DNA of 64,000 bases from positions 5,456,001 through 5,520,000 of the forward strand of contig NZ_CP109596.1 of the NCBI RefSeq assembly GCF_036327755.1, written 5' to 3'. Source of the stretch: Nocardia sp. NBC_01503. Its GTDB lineage: Bacteria; Actinomycetota; Actinomycetes; Mycobacteriales; Mycobacteriaceae. Below the pieces are notes generated by a model, which was not told the DNA's origin, searched no databases, and worked only from the letters and a program-made list of their open reading frames with translations. The position numbers and the translations under genes were made by a program. Shown here piece by piece: positions 50,630 through 59,889 of the stretch (position 1 is its first letter; each line of letters opens with the position of its first letter).

Positions 50630-52623
50630 CACTGTCCATTTCGCTCGACGTTGCGCGGGAGTGGACCCCGGCGGAAGACGCCACCGTCGCGCAATCATCG
50701 GCACTTCGCCCCGCGCAGGCATCGGGCCCGTCCGGGTTCTCGCGCGCCGTACTGCTCGGCGGCATCATGCTGACCGCGACACTCTTCGCATCCGGTGCGT
50801 GGCAGCGCCGCTGGATCGCGGACGACGGACTGATCGTGCTGCGCACGGTACGAAATCTGTTGGCAGGCAATGGACCCGTCTTCAATATGAACGAACGGGT
50901 CGAGACCAATACGAGTACGGCCTGGACCTATGTCGTATGGTTCTTCAGTTGGCTGACCGGGCTGCGGCTCGAATACGTGGTGCTCGGCATCTCGCTCACG
51001 CTGTCGGTGCTGGCCGTTGTCATCGCCATGGTGGGCGCGGCACGGTTATGGGGCGGAACGGGATCCGCGCTGCTGGTGCCGGCCGGGGCGCTCGTCTATA
51101 TCGCGTTGCCACCGGCCCGCGATTACGCAAGTTCCGGGTTGGAGAGCTGTCTGGTCCTGTTCTGGCTGGCGGTGCTGTGGTGGTCGATGATTCGTTGGTC
51201 GCGGCAGCACACGGTAAAGCCCGCAATGTTTTTCGCGGCGGCGAGCTGGGCCGGTCTGGCTCCGCTGATTCGCCCGGAGCTCGCTATGGTGGGCGCGCTG
51301 GCACTGTTGCTGCTGTTGTGCGCTCCGGTTCCGTCGACTCGGTTGCGGCCGTGGGTGTTTCGCGGACTGGCAATCGTGGTCGCGGGGCTCGTGCCGGTCT
51401 CGTATCAGATCTGGCGGATGGGTTACTACGGTCTGCCGTATCCGAATACCGCGGTCGCCAAGGAGGCCGGCGGCGCCAAATGGAAGCAGGGGTTCGTCTA
51501 TCTCCAGGATCTGGTCGGACCCTATTGGTTGTGGGTACCGCTCGTGGTGCTCGCGGTGTGGGCCGCCGTGGTGCTGTGGGAGCAGCGGATGCCCGGTGCG
51601 GCTGGCGCTCCGGTCGACGGCGGCTCGGTGCGGCTGGACCGGAAAACGCTACTGCTCAATAGGATTCACCGTTTCAGCGGTTGGCTGCACGGTCCGATCG
51701 CCGTCGTGACCCTCATGGTCGGCAGCGGCGTCCTGCTCACCGCCTATGAGCTCCGGGTCGGCGGGGACTTCATGCACGGCCGCATGCTGCTGCCACAGCT
51801 GTTCTGCCTCTTGATGCCGGTCATGGTGCTGCCCATCCGATTGCTGACGGAGCCGGCGAGCCATGAACGCCCCAGTCTCGATTGGCCTTTCGCGGTGGTC
51901 CTGGCGGCGTTCCTCGGCACGATCGGCTGGGCCTGGTTCGCGGCCGACACCACCGCCATCACCTCCGGCACCAAGATCCGGGCCAGCGGCATTGTCGACG
52001 AGCGTATCTACTACGTCCTCAACAGCGGCCACGATCACCCCATTCGCGCCGAGGACTATCTGGACTTCCCGCGTATGCGCCCCCTGGTCCGCGATATCGC
52101 GAAGACCCCGAACGGCGGGCTCGTGATCAACCTGCCCGATCAAACCTATTGGTACGTCATCCCGCCGCCGGAGCCCATCCCGCCCGGCGGCACGGGCCAT
52201 ACCGTCTTCTTCCTGAACCTCGGCATGTCGAGCATGAACGTGCCCTTGAACGTACGTGTCCTGGACCCGGTCGGTTTGGCGTATCCCATTGCGGCGCACA
52301 CCGATCGGCTCACCGACGGACGCATCGGCCATGACAAGAACCTCGACGCGAGCTGGGTGGTCGCCGACACCGGCGTCGTCGCCCTGCACCCGTGGATGGC
52401 CGCGCACATCAAGGAGAACCAGGTCGAGCAGGCCCGAACGGCCCTGTCCTGCCCCGCCACCCAGGACCTCATCGCCTCGACCCGAGCGCCGCTGACCTTC
52501 ACCCGCTTCCGCCACAACATCGTCCAGGCGTTCGGTTTCGCGAGCACCCGCATCGAACGCATCGCCAAATACGACCTGCAACGCTGCGATCTCCCCGAGC
52601 CCGTCCTGCCCGCACCGCGGTGA
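50626..52623 (+). CDS. aftB: AftB-like terminal beta-1,2-arabinofuranosyltransferase
   Basis: The 665-residue membrane protein contains RRWIADDGLIVLRTVRNLL, GNGPVFNMNERVETNTSTAW and GGDFMHGRMLLP, closely matching mycobacterial AftB, which adds the terminal beta-1,2-arabinose of arabinogalactan and LAM. About ten membrane segments and a soluble C-terminal part (with IGHDKNL and a late Cys pair) fit the family. The start is GTG, coupled to the GT87 gene. In mycobacteria aftB lies near glf and ubiA, so this place may mark a second copy or a rearrangement. Confidence 0.8.
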   Translation: MTLSISLDVAREWTPAEDATVAQSSALRPAQASGPSGFSRAVLLGGIMLTATLFASGAWQRRWIADDGLIVLRTVRNLLAGNGPVFNMNERVETNTSTAWTYVVWFFSWLTGLRLEYVVLGISLTLSVLAVVIAMVGAARLWGGTGSALLVPAGALVYIALPPARDYASSGLESCLVLFWLAVLWWSMIRWSRQHTVKPAMFFAAASWAGLAPLIRPELAMVGALALLLLLCAPVPSTRLRPWVFRGLAIVVAGLVPVSYQIWRMGYYGLPYPNTAVAKEAGGAKWKQGFVYLQDLVGPYWLWVPLVVLAVWAAVVLWEQRMPGAAGAPVDGGSVRLDRKTLLLNRIHRFSGWLHGPIAVVTLMVGSGVLLTAYELRVGGDFMHGRMLLPQLFCLLMPVMVLPIRLLTEPASHERPSLDWPFAVVLAAFLGTIGWAWFAADTTAITSGTKIRASGIVDERIYYVLNSGHDHPIRAEDYLDFPRMRPLVRDIAKTPNGGLVINLPDQTYWYVIPPPEPIPPGGTGHTVFFLNLGMSSMNVPLNVRVLDPVGLAYPIAAHTDRLTDGRIGHDKNLDASWVVADTGVVALHPWMAAHIKENQVEQARTALSCPATQDLIASTRAPLTFTRFRHNIVQAFGFASTRIERIAKYDLQRCDLPEPVLPAPR

Positions 52624-52694
52624 GGTCCGGCGGCGCGTCGTCCCGACGGTGAAATCCCGCTGGTTGGCGGGGGTGCGGTGCACAATGTGTGCCC

Positions 52695-53609
52695 ATGCGA
52701 ACATTTGCCCGAGTGTTGCACGCTGCCGTTGCCGGGGTGCTGATCGTCGCGGTCGGCCAAGGCATCGCCGCCGCACCGGCCACCAGTGCTCCCTTCGCGC
52801 AGTTGCCCTGGCCCACCGGTGAACTGGATGGAGTGCGGGCGCCCGGGGCGGCGCTCGCCGACGGCATCACCGGCACGATCCTGTGGTCGCGCGAGCCGAA
52901 TACCCGGCTCCCGATCGCCAGCATCACCAAGGTGATGACCGCACTGGTCGTGATCAACTCCGGTGACCTGGAACGGACCGTCACGGTCCCGCCGGAGAGC
53001 ATCGCCTACTGCGTCCGCAATGACGGCAGTACCGCGGACCTGGCAGCCGGTGAGGTGATCACCACGCGCGAGCTCCTCTACGCCCTGCTCCTGCCCTCGG
53101 GTTGCGACGCCGCTCATGCCCTGGCCGAGGCGTACGGCCCCGGCCAGGACGGCTTCATTGCCCGAATGAACCACACCGCACGCGAAATGGGCTTGGCCGG
53201 AACATATTTCGCCGACCCCAGCGGCTTGCCCGTCCCCGACGACTACGCCACCTACTCCACCCCGGCGGATCTGGTGGCCTTGGGTCTGCGAGCGATGAGC
53301 GTCCCGGTATTCCGCGAGATCGCCGGGTCGCGCGGCCATCACCTGCCCGCGGGCCCCGCCAACCGCGAACACCTCTGGGAGACAACGAATCTCCTACTGC
53401 GCGCCTATCCGGGCACGATCGGCATCAAAACCGGCTCCACCGACGCCGCGGGTTCCTGTCTGCTGTTCGAAACGGTCCGTGCGGGAATCCCACTCATCGG
53501 TGTGGTCCTGCACAGCTCCTCCGGCAGCGGCATCGCCGCCAAGGAAGACGCCGAGCGCATGCTCAACTGGGCCTACACCCCGATCCTCAGCGCCCTTCCG
53601 ATCGGTTAG
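52695..53609 (+). CDS. D-alanyl-D-alanine carboxypeptidase (penicillin-binding protein, S11 type)
   Basis: The 304-residue protein has an N-terminal signal (about 1-28), the active-site SITK (Ser-76, Lys-79), a variant second motif SGC in LLLPSGCDAAH where SxN is usual, and KTGST (third motif). It trims the last D-Ala of peptidoglycan stem peptides outside the cell. ATG 52695 is used; a GTG two codons upstream is possible. It follows aftB after 71 bases, perhaps in the same transcript. Confidence 0.82.
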   Translation: MRTFARVLHAAVAGVLIVAVGQGIAAAPATSAPFAQLPWPTGELDGVRAPGAALADGITGTILWSREPNTRLPIASITKVMTALVVINSGDLERTVTVPPESIAYCVRNDGSTADLAAGEVITTRELLYALLLPSGCDAAHALAEAYGPGQDGFIARMNHTAREMGLAGTYFADPSGLPVPDDYATYSTPADLVALGLRAMSVPVFREIAGSRGHHLPAGPANREHLWETTNLLLRAYPGTIGIKTGSTDAAGSCLLFETVRAGIPLIGVVLHSSSGSGIAAKEDAERMLNWAYTPILSALPIG

Positions 53610-53625
53610 CGCGCTGCCGGGCGTA

Positions 53626-54282
53626 TCAATCGAGTCGCCCGTAGATCAGGCGCAGGATCGCCTCGACGAGGTCGTCGATGCCCTGCGTCACTTCACTTTC
53701 GGGGGCCGCGGAGAGCTGTGAGAGTCGGCCGTCGCGCATCAGCGCGACGAGCGCCGCGAGTGTGGCCGAGTCGATCCCTTCGGGGGCGAGCCCGGCGGCG
53801 CGATCGCGGTCGATCTTGGCGGCCAGCGCGCTGGTGAACCGGTTCTGGATACTGGCGATGAACTCCGTCAGCGGCGGGTAGTTGCTGTTGTAACCCTCCA
53901 GCGAGCAGACCAGGATCGTGCTGTTGTCGTGCCAGATCTCGGCTGCTCCGGTGAGTTGGTCGTGCAGGAGTTCTCGCTGCGGGCCGGTGGAGGGCAGCCA
54001 TACGTGGGTTTGGGCGTAGCGGTCGCTCACGTCCTCCATCAGGCGCGCGAGCACCGCCTGCTTGGACGGGAAGTAGAAGTAGAAGCTCGTGCGCGAGATG
54101 CCGGTGGCATTGGTGATGTCGTCGACGGTCAGGTTGGCCATCGGCTTCTTCATCAGCAGGTGGCGGGTCGCGTCCAGGATCTGGGCCTCGCGCTGATCGC
54201 CTTTGGACAGTGTGCCGCGGCGTCGGATTCCCTCGGTCGTGCTTCGGGTCTGGTTCACCTTGGGTCCGCCCTTCTGCGCCAT
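53626..54282 (-). CDS. EthR-like TetR-family regulator
   Basis: This 218-residue protein has a TetR domain (DQREAQILDATRHLLMKKPMANLTVDDITNATGISRTSFYFYFPSKQAVLARLMEDV) that resembles mycobacterial EthR (FYFYFPSKEAVL) and a helical ligand domain. EthR controls a divergent monooxygenase gene; here the divergent gene is an MFS pump. ATG 54282 is preferred over GTG 54288. Two direct copies of GACRTGGYGTC between the genes are the likely operator. Confidence 0.8.
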   Translation of the reverse strand: MAQKGGPKVNQTRSTTEGIRRRGTLSKGDQREAQILDATRHLLMKKPMANLTVDDITNATGISRTSFYFYFPSKQAVLARLMEDVSDRYAQTHVWLPSTGPQRELLHDQLTGAAEIWHDNSTILVCSLEGYNSNYPPLTEFIASIQNRFTSALAAKIDRDRAAGLAPEGIDSATLAALVALMRDGRLSQLSAAPESEVTQGIDDLVEAILRLIYGRLD

Positions 54283-54317
54283 GACCACACCATAGAGCGA
54301 TTCCCATTCCCATACTG

Positions 54318-54353
54318 GACGTGGCGTCTATCATAATCGACATGGTGTCGATT
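54318..54353. promoter_or_regulatory. Tandem palindromic operator between the EthR-like and MFS genes
   Basis: GACGTGGCGTC (54318-54328) and GACATGGTGTC (54339-54349) are direct copies 21 bases apart, two helical turns. The second is the heart of a longer palindrome, AATCGACA-TGG-TGTCGATT (54335-54353). Cooperative TetR binding to two sites is typical of EthR-type regulators. Confidence 0.65.
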
Positions 54354-54372
54354 TCAGCGTAGGGTCCCACCA

Positions 54373-55875
54373 ATGACCTCCCCGCTCGAGCTTCGGCGTA
54401 CCGCTTCGCCGACCGCGATCGTGCTGACCATGGCCAGCACCGTGTTCCTTCTGGCCTTGGTTCAGACGCTGCCCGTACCCGCGCTGCCGCAGATCGGCAT
54501 GCAGCTCGGCGTCTCGGCGACGACGGTCGGATGGGTGACGACCGCGACGATGCTGGCCGCCTCGGCGCTGACGCCGCTGCTCGGGCGCCTGGGCGATGTC
54601 TACGGCCATAAGCCGGTCGTGCTGGCGACACTGGTTGCGACACTGGCTGGCAGCGTGCTCGCCGCCTCGGCGCACAGCATCGACCTGCTCATTGTCGGAA
54701 GGGCTTTGCAGGGAGCCAGTTTCGGTCTGTTCCCGCTGGCTATCAGCGTGCTGCGCCACGAACTCCCGGCCGAACGCCTGACCGGGGCGCTGGCCGTCAC
54801 AGCCTCGACTCTCGGTGTGGGCAGCGGCGTTGCCCTGGTGGCGACGGGTCTGCTGACGCAGGGCGGGGCGGACTACCGCCGCATCTTCTGGCTGTGTGTC
54901 GTGCTGACCGCCGTGGTGCTGGTGCTGGCGTTCATCACCCTGCCGCGCCGCGCGGGTCAGGGCGGCCGAGTCGATTACGTGGGTGCCGCGGTCCTGGGCC
55001 TGGGTCTGGTCTGCCTGCTGTTGCCGATCTCCCAGGGCCACGAATGGGGTTGGGGCAGTGCGGGAGTGATCGGTCTGTTCATCGCCTCGGCCATCGTGCT
55101 GGCCGGATTCCTGCTGCTGCAGTCCAAGCTGCGTGAGCCGCTGGTGGCGACGTCGCTGCTGGCGCACCGTCCGGTCGCGATGACCAACCTGGCCAGCTTC
55201 TGTGTCGGTTTCGCGATGTTCAGCGTATTCCTGGGGGCGACCTACTTCGTGGCGACGCCGCGGGCACTGACCGGTTTCGGTTTCGACGCCTCGGTGCTTC
55301 GCACCAGTGTGGCGTTCATGCTGCCCGGTGCCGTGGTCTCGGTGCTGATGGGTCCGATCGCCGGGCGCCTGGTCGGGCGAATCGGCCCCCGCTACGTACT
55401 GCTGCTCGCCAGCGTCATCGGCCTGTGCGCCCTCACCTCCCTGGCGCTGCTGCATACGACCAGCGCGGAAGTTGTTGTCGCACTGGTCATCGCGAATGCC
55501 GCCATCGCGATCGCCTACTCCGCCATGCCCGCACTGCTCGTCGCCAATGTGGCACCGCACGAGACCGGGATCGCCAATTCGATCAACTCGATCATGCGCA
55601 CGGTAGGCGGCGCCATCGGCAGCGCGCTGGTAGTCACCATCCTCACCAGCGACACCCTGCGCCACGGTCTCGCCAACGGCGCGGTGGTGGTCCTGCCCGC
55701 CGAAGGCGCCTACCGCATCGCATTCCTCACCGGCGCGGGCTTCTTCGCGGTAGCCGCCCTGCTGGCCGGATTCGGCCTGCGCGCCAACGGCCGCCCCCTG
55801 ACCCAGCACGAGGTCGAGGAGGACATCGCCCTGGCGAGCGCCGGTGAATTCGCCACCGCGTCCACCAGCCTCTAA
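54373..55875 (+). CDS. MFS drug-efflux transporter (DHA2 type)
   Basis: The 500-residue protein has about 14 membrane segments with motif A in loop 2-3 (GRLGDVYGHKPVVL) and a motif C-like stretch in segment 5 (STLGVGSGVALVATG), the marks of proton-driven drug exporters of the DHA2 (14-TM) branch. It is predicted to export toxic compounds. The divergent EthR-like gene and the tandem operator suggest induction by its substrates. Confidence 0.83.
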   Translation: MTSPLELRRTASPTAIVLTMASTVFLLALVQTLPVPALPQIGMQLGVSATTVGWVTTATMLAASALTPLLGRLGDVYGHKPVVLATLVATLAGSVLAASAHSIDLLIVGRALQGASFGLFPLAISVLRHELPAERLTGALAVTASTLGVGSGVALVATGLLTQGGADYRRIFWLCVVLTAVVLVLAFITLPRRAGQGGRVDYVGAAVLGLGLVCLLLPISQGHEWGWGSAGVIGLFIASAIVLAGFLLLQSKLREPLVATSLLAHRPVAMTNLASFCVGFAMFSVFLGATYFVATPRALTGFGFDASVLRTSVAFMLPGAVVSVLMGPIAGRLVGRIGPRYVLLLASVIGLCALTSLALLHTTSAEVVVALVIANAAIAIAYSAMPALLVANVAPHETGIANSINSIMRTVGGAIGSALVVTILTSDTLRHGLANGAVVVLPAEGAYRIAFLTGAGFFAVAALLAGFGLRANGRPLTQHEVEEDIALASAGEFATASTSL

Positions 55876-56492
55876 TCATCTGCGCGCAGTGTTTGCCCCT
55901 TCTGATTGAGGGCGGTGAATACGCGCAGGCAGTGGTTGGTCATGGCGGTGGGGGTGAGGTGGGGGTGGTCGGTCCACCAGGTGATGGTGGTGGAGACGAT
56001 GCTGAACCACCATGCCAGGAGCAGGGATTGGTCTTCGGGGGTGGTGATGCCCGCTTCGGCGAGGACTTCGGTGACGCCTTGGGAGCCCATGGCGTTGAGG
56101 GCTTCCTGGTAGGTGCGGGCTCGGTCGTGGGCGGCGCTGGGGCGGGGGAGGGTGGTGTCGTAGATGATTCGCCAGTTCTGGGTGCGGCCGTCGAGGGCGT
56201 GGAAGATGCCGGTGAGGGTGGCCAGGGCTTTGCCCTGTGCGCCGTGCACGACTTGGGCTCGGGCCACGGCTTCGACGAGGGTCTCGCCCGCGCGCTGTAC
56301 GCAGGCGGCGTGCAGGCCGTCTCGGGAGCCGAAGTAGGTGTAGATGAGCGGTTTGGAAACCCCTGCGGCGGTGGCGATTGCGATGACCGATGCGTTGGCG
56401 TAGCCGCGGGTGCCGAACTCGGTTGTCGCGATGTCGAGGATTTGCCGTTCGCGTTGTGCACGCGGGACGCCCTTGGTTCCGGCGGGGCTCAC
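55872..56492 (-). CDS. TetR-family regulator, coupled to an FAD oxidoreductase gene
   Basis: The 206-residue protein has a TetR domain (RERQILDIATTEFGTRGYANASVIAIATAAGVSKPLIYTYFGSRDGL) and a Trp-rich ligand domain. Its ATG overlaps the stop of the FAD oxidoreductase gene, so both are made from one transcript starting near 58,130, where a perfect palindrome lies. Self-control and control of the oxidoreductase are likely. Its 3' end overlaps the convergent MFS gene by four bases. Confidence 0.8.
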   Translation of the reverse strand: MSPAGTKGVPRAQRERQILDIATTEFGTRGYANASVIAIATAAGVSKPLIYTYFGSRDGLHAACVQRAGETLVEAVARAQVVHGAQGKALATLTGIFHALDGRTQNWRIIYDTTLPRPSAAHDRARTYQEALNAMGSQGVTEVLAEAGITTPEDQSLLLAWWFSIVSTTITWWTDHPHLTPTAMTNHCLRVFTALNQKGQTLRADD

Positions 56493-58102
56493 GGCGCATC
56501 GTGGGCGGGGTCGATCAGCACGCCGGGGTTGAGGATGCCGGTGGGGTCGAGGGCCGATTTCGACGCGCGCAGGGCGACCGCGAATGGTTCGGGTCGTTGG
56601 TTGTCATACCAGGGGCGGTGGTCGCGGCCGACGGCGTGGTGGTGGGTGATCGTTCCACCCGAACTCGACAATGCCTGTGACACAGCGGCTTTGATCTCGT
56701 CCCATTGTTCGACGGTGTGACCCCAGCGTCCCGCGGCGTAGATGCCGAAGTACGGTGCGGGGCCGTCGGGGTAGACGTGGGTGAAGCGGCAGGTCACCAC
56801 ACCGGTGATGCCGAGGGCTTGGAAGGCGCCGGTGGCCGCGGCGTGCACCGCCGCCCGGAGCTCGTCGAAACGGTCCCAGGTGCAAGCGGTTTCGAAGGTC
56901 TCCACGATCATCGACTGGGCGGCCAGCGCATCACGCTGATAGGGCATCCGCAGGAACGACGACCGCCAGGTGTCCGCCGCCCCGGCATGCGCGGACTCCT
57001 GCTCCGAGTCGACGGTGCGAATGCCGTCGGGGATCCGTCCGCCATGGTCGCGGCAGATCTCGAGCGCCCGCGACATCGCCTCGCCCACCGGATGATCCGC
57101 GGATTCGAACCCCAGCACCAGCACCCCGCCGGAGGTGGGAGTTCCGGCATTGAGGAACGCCTCGACCGGATCAAGTAGTCGGCAGTTCGCCGGGAACAGT
57201 CCCGACTGTGCGATAACGCGGGTCGCGGCAACGGCCGCGGTGTAATCGTCGAATAGCACCGATGCGCCCGTCCGCCAGCGAGGGCGCACCTGCACCCGCA
57301 TCCACGCCTCGGTGATCACACCCAGGATTCCTTCGGAGCCGAGGAACATCCGGTCCGGCGACGGCCCCGCACCCGACCCCGGCAACCGCCGGGATTCACT
57401 GATCCCGATCGGCGTCACCACCCGCGTCGACTCGACCATATCGTCGATGTGCGTATAGACGGTCGCGTAGTGCCCGCCCGCCCGCGTCGCCAACCATCCT
57501 CCGAGAGTGGAGAATTCGAACGACTGCGGAAAATGCCGCAGCGTCAACCCCTCGGGGCGCAGCGCCTGCTCCAGGTCCGGACCGAGCATGCCCGCCTGGA
57601 TCCGCGCCGCCCGGCTCACCGGATCGATCTCGACGACCCGGTTCAACCGCCCCAGATCCAGCGACACCGTCCCGGCGTAGTCGGAGACCCCGCGCGGCTC
57701 CACGCCGCCCACCACCGAAGTGCCTCCGCCATAGGGGATCACCGCGATACGCGCGTTCGCGCACCAGTCGAGCACATCCATCACGTCCTGTTCGGTACGT
57801 GGGCGCAGCACCAGATCCGGGACGTTCTCCACCCGGCCGAGCAGGGCGCGCACCACATCCCGGAAAGCCTGCCCGTGTCCGTGTACGACCCGGTCGCCGA
57901 GTTCCTGGGAGGCCATCTCCGCCAAGGCATCCGGCGCCTGAACTCGCGAATCGCGCACTGTCAGATCGGATAGCGCGGGCGGCTCATGCGCGGACAGATC
58001 CGCGCCCGGCATCATATCGGCCACCCGGCGGGTGAGCGCCGCGCGCTCGGACCCGGTCACCGCGTCTTCGATGTTTCCCCAGCCCCACCACGAGCGTGTC
58101 AC
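56489..58102 (-). CDS. FAD-binding oxidoreductase, alkyl-DHAP synthase-like
   Basis: The 537-residue protein has a PCMH-type FAD domain (VLRPRTEQDVMDVLDWC, IPYGGGTSVVGG, FPQSFEFSTLGGWLATRAGGH) and a C-terminal domain with THHHAVGRDHRPW, the pattern of alkyldihydroxyacetonephosphate synthase (AGPS) and its bacterial relatives. Eukaryotic AGPS makes ether lipids; the bacterial role is open. GTG 58102, with AGAGGA five bases upstream, is preferred over an open extension to 58240 that would cover the palindromic operator. The gene runs into its own TetR gene. Confidence 0.8.
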   Translation of the reverse strand: MTRSWWGWGNIEDAVTGSERAALTRRVADMMPGADLSAHEPPALSDLTVRDSRVQAPDALAEMASQELGDRVVHGHGQAFRDVVRALLGRVENVPDLVLRPRTEQDVMDVLDWCANARIAVIPYGGGTSVVGGVEPRGVSDYAGTVSLDLGRLNRVVEIDPVSRAARIQAGMLGPDLEQALRPEGLTLRHFPQSFEFSTLGGWLATRAGGHYATVYTHIDDMVESTRVVTPIGISESRRLPGSGAGPSPDRMFLGSEGILGVITEAWMRVQVRPRWRTGASVLFDDYTAAVAATRVIAQSGLFPANCRLLDPVEAFLNAGTPTSGGVLVLGFESADHPVGEAMSRALEICRDHGGRIPDGIRTVDSEQESAHAGAADTWRSSFLRMPYQRDALAAQSMIVETFETACTWDRFDELRAAVHAAATGAFQALGITGVVTCRFTHVYPDGPAPYFGIYAAGRWGHTVEQWDEIKAAVSQALSSSGGTITHHHAVGRDHRPWYDNQRPEPFAVALRASKSALDPTGILNPGVLIDPAHDAP

Positions 58103-58136
58103 AGCTGTCCTCTTTCGACCGGATCGGCAAGTGACC

Positions 58137-58155
58137 CGAAGGTAATTTACCTTCG
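58137..58155. promoter_or_regulatory. Perfect palindrome before the FAD oxidoreductase gene
   Basis: CGAAGGTAATTTACCTTCG has 9-base arms around one T and lies 34 bases before the GTG start. A related half-site, TTACCTTTG, is at about 58203. It is the probable operator of the co-transcribed TetR protein. Confidence 0.65.
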
Positions 58156-58257
58156 AGTCAATTACAACCGGGGAGGAAATTTGACTATTATTTGGGAATC
58201 TCTTTACCTTTGTGGTCGATTTGAGTAGCGTCGTGCCCACTGAGGGGAGCGTGTCTA

Positions 58258-59208
58258 GTGGATGTCTCGTTGACCATGTGGGTATTGACCCTGGCCGGTC
58301 TGGGGGTGCTCATCGCCGCCGACTTCTTCATCGGCCGCAAGCCCCATGATGTCTCGATGCAGGAAGCCGGCATCTGGACCGTGGTCTGGATCGCGCTGGC
58401 TGTCGTATTCGGTGTGGGGCTACTGGCTTTCGGAGAGCCCCAGGCCGCCACCGAGTTCTTCGCCGGTTTCATTACCGAGAAGTCGCTGAGCGTGGACAAC
58501 CTCTTCGTCTTCGTGCTGATCATGGCGAAGTTCGCGGTGCCCTCGCAGCTGCAGCAACGGGTACTGCTGTTCGGCGTCCTGATCGCTCTGGTGCTGCGAG
58601 CGGTCTTCATCGGGGCCGGCTCCGCGATCATCTCCAGCTTCTCCTGGGTGTTCTACATCTTCGGCGCGTTCCTGATCTACACGGCCTGGAAACTCGTCAA
58701 GGAGGCCAGGGCCGAGGAAGAGGATGAGGAGTTCGAGGAGAACCGCCTGCTGAAATCCATCGAGCGCAGGTTCGGCGTCGCCGACCGCTACCACGGCACC
58801 AAACTCTTCATCGAGAGCAACGGCAAGCGGATCCTGACCCCGCTGATGGTGGTCATGCTCGCGATCGGCACCACCGACATCCTGTTCGCCCTGGACTCCA
58901 TCCCGGCGATCTTCGGCCTGACCCAGGACCCCTATATCGTCTTCACCGCCAACGCTTTCGCCCTGATGGGCCTGCGTCAGCTGTACTTCCTCCTCGGTGG
59001 CCTGCTGAAGAAGCTCGTCCACCTCAGCTACGGCCTATCGGTGATCCTGGGCTTCATCGGCATCAAACTGGTCCTGCACGCCCTACACGAGTCCGGCGCG
59101 GACACACCCCAGATCTCCACCCCGGTCTCCCTGGCGGTCATCTGCGGCGTGCTGGTGATCACCACTATCAGCAGCGTCGTCGCCTCGAAGAAGCAACTGG
59201 CGCAATAG
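58258..59208 (+). CDS. TerC-family membrane protein
   Basis: The 316-residue protein has about eight or nine membrane segments and the TerC acidic motifs: AADFFIGR (about 21-28), SVDNLFVFVL (about 79-88) and TTDILFALDSIPA (about 202-214), with a charged middle loop (EEEDEEFEEN). TerC/Alx proteins are linked to manganese export and tellurite resistance, and to metal loading of exported enzymes. The start is GTG after GAGGGGAGCG. It is followed by a bidirectional terminator. Confidence 0.85.
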   Translation: MDVSLTMWVLTLAGLGVLIAADFFIGRKPHDVSMQEAGIWTVVWIALAVVFGVGLLAFGEPQAATEFFAGFITEKSLSVDNLFVFVLIMAKFAVPSQLQQRVLLFGVLIALVLRAVFIGAGSAIISSFSWVFYIFGAFLIYTAWKLVKEARAEEEDEEFEENRLLKSIERRFGVADRYHGTKLFIESNGKRILTPLMVVMLAIGTTDILFALDSIPAIFGLTQDPYIVFTANAFALMGLRQLYFLLGGLLKKLVHLSYGLSVILGFIGIKLVLHALHESGADTPQISTPVSLAVICGVLVITTISSVVASKKQLAQ

Positions 59209-59209
59209 G

Positions 59210-59314
59210 GTGGGCAGGGTGGCGATCGCACCCCATGCCAGGGCGACGCGGGATACCGAAATCGCCGCGCTGCGTGCGGATCTCGAATCTCTCGGCCTGC
59301 GCGGGAGCCGGTGA
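59210..59314 (+). CDS. Possible 34-residue peptide or gene remnant
   Basis: A short frame from GTG 59210 reads mostly polar residues and ends DTEIAALRADLESLGLRGSR, which looks like a coding helix. There is no good ribosome site, and it may be the end of a decayed gene. Confidence 0.2.
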   Translation: MGRVAIAPHARATRDTEIAALRADLESLGLRGSR

Positions 59315-59339
59315 GCGCGGCGCGGATCGCCTTGCTACA

Positions 59340-59373
59340 AATGGCCGGTTCATCGAATGATGAACCGGCCATT
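59340..59373. terminator. Bidirectional terminator
   Basis: Arms AATGGCCGGTTCATC (59340-59354) and its exact complement (59359-59373) enclose GAAT. It stands between the convergent TerC gene and the small minus-strand gene. Confidence 0.8.
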
Positions 59374-59390
59374 GTCATCTCGGCGCCGGG

Positions 59391-59618
59391 TCAGTGGTGC
59401 TGGAGCCGCTCCTTCATATCCTTGCCCATATCCTGCATCTGCGACCGCGCCTGCTGGGCTTCCCGCTTCATACCGTCGGTCAGGCGGTCCATGTCCTGCT
59501 TGGCATCGTCGGCAATCCGGTCCATGCCGCGTTCCATGCGCTGGCCCTGGTCCTTCATGTCCTTCTTGACCTTATTCGCCATCTGGCCGGGTTTTCGGCC
59601 CTTATTGCGATCAGACAT
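59391..59618 (-). CDS. Small charged helical protein
   Basis: The 75-residue protein is rich in Lys, Asp, Met and Gln, with heptad-like repeats of the type MxRxxDDAKQDMDRLTDGMKREAQQ and no hydrophobic core, as in stress-related CsbD- or LEA-like small proteins. ATG 59618 has GGAGG five bases upstream, which sets the start; the frame is open further upstream without a good site. The function is unknown. Confidence 0.55.
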   Translation of the reverse strand: MSDRNKGRKPGQMANKVKKDMKDQGQRMERGMDRIADDAKQDMDRLTDGMKREAQQARSQMQDMGKDMKERLQHH

Positions 59619-59889
59619 TCCAACCTCCGCGTCGGTACGTTTTTCGTTCCGAATTGCGAGATGGGATCGCGGATGCCACCGCGTCCGGTGAGTCTCCGAG
59701 CGCTGCCGAGCGACCGTGCGTTTATGCGGTTCGCCGACAACCGGATCTTCGCTGCAATTACCGTGACAACAATTGCGCCTCGTAGATCCTGCCGACCATC
59801 GCTCTCCGCTGTCAACCTCTTGTCGCCGATTCACCGGCTCAGCTGGGTATCCTCATGATGAGGATGGACCGATCGGCAGGTTTGGAGCG

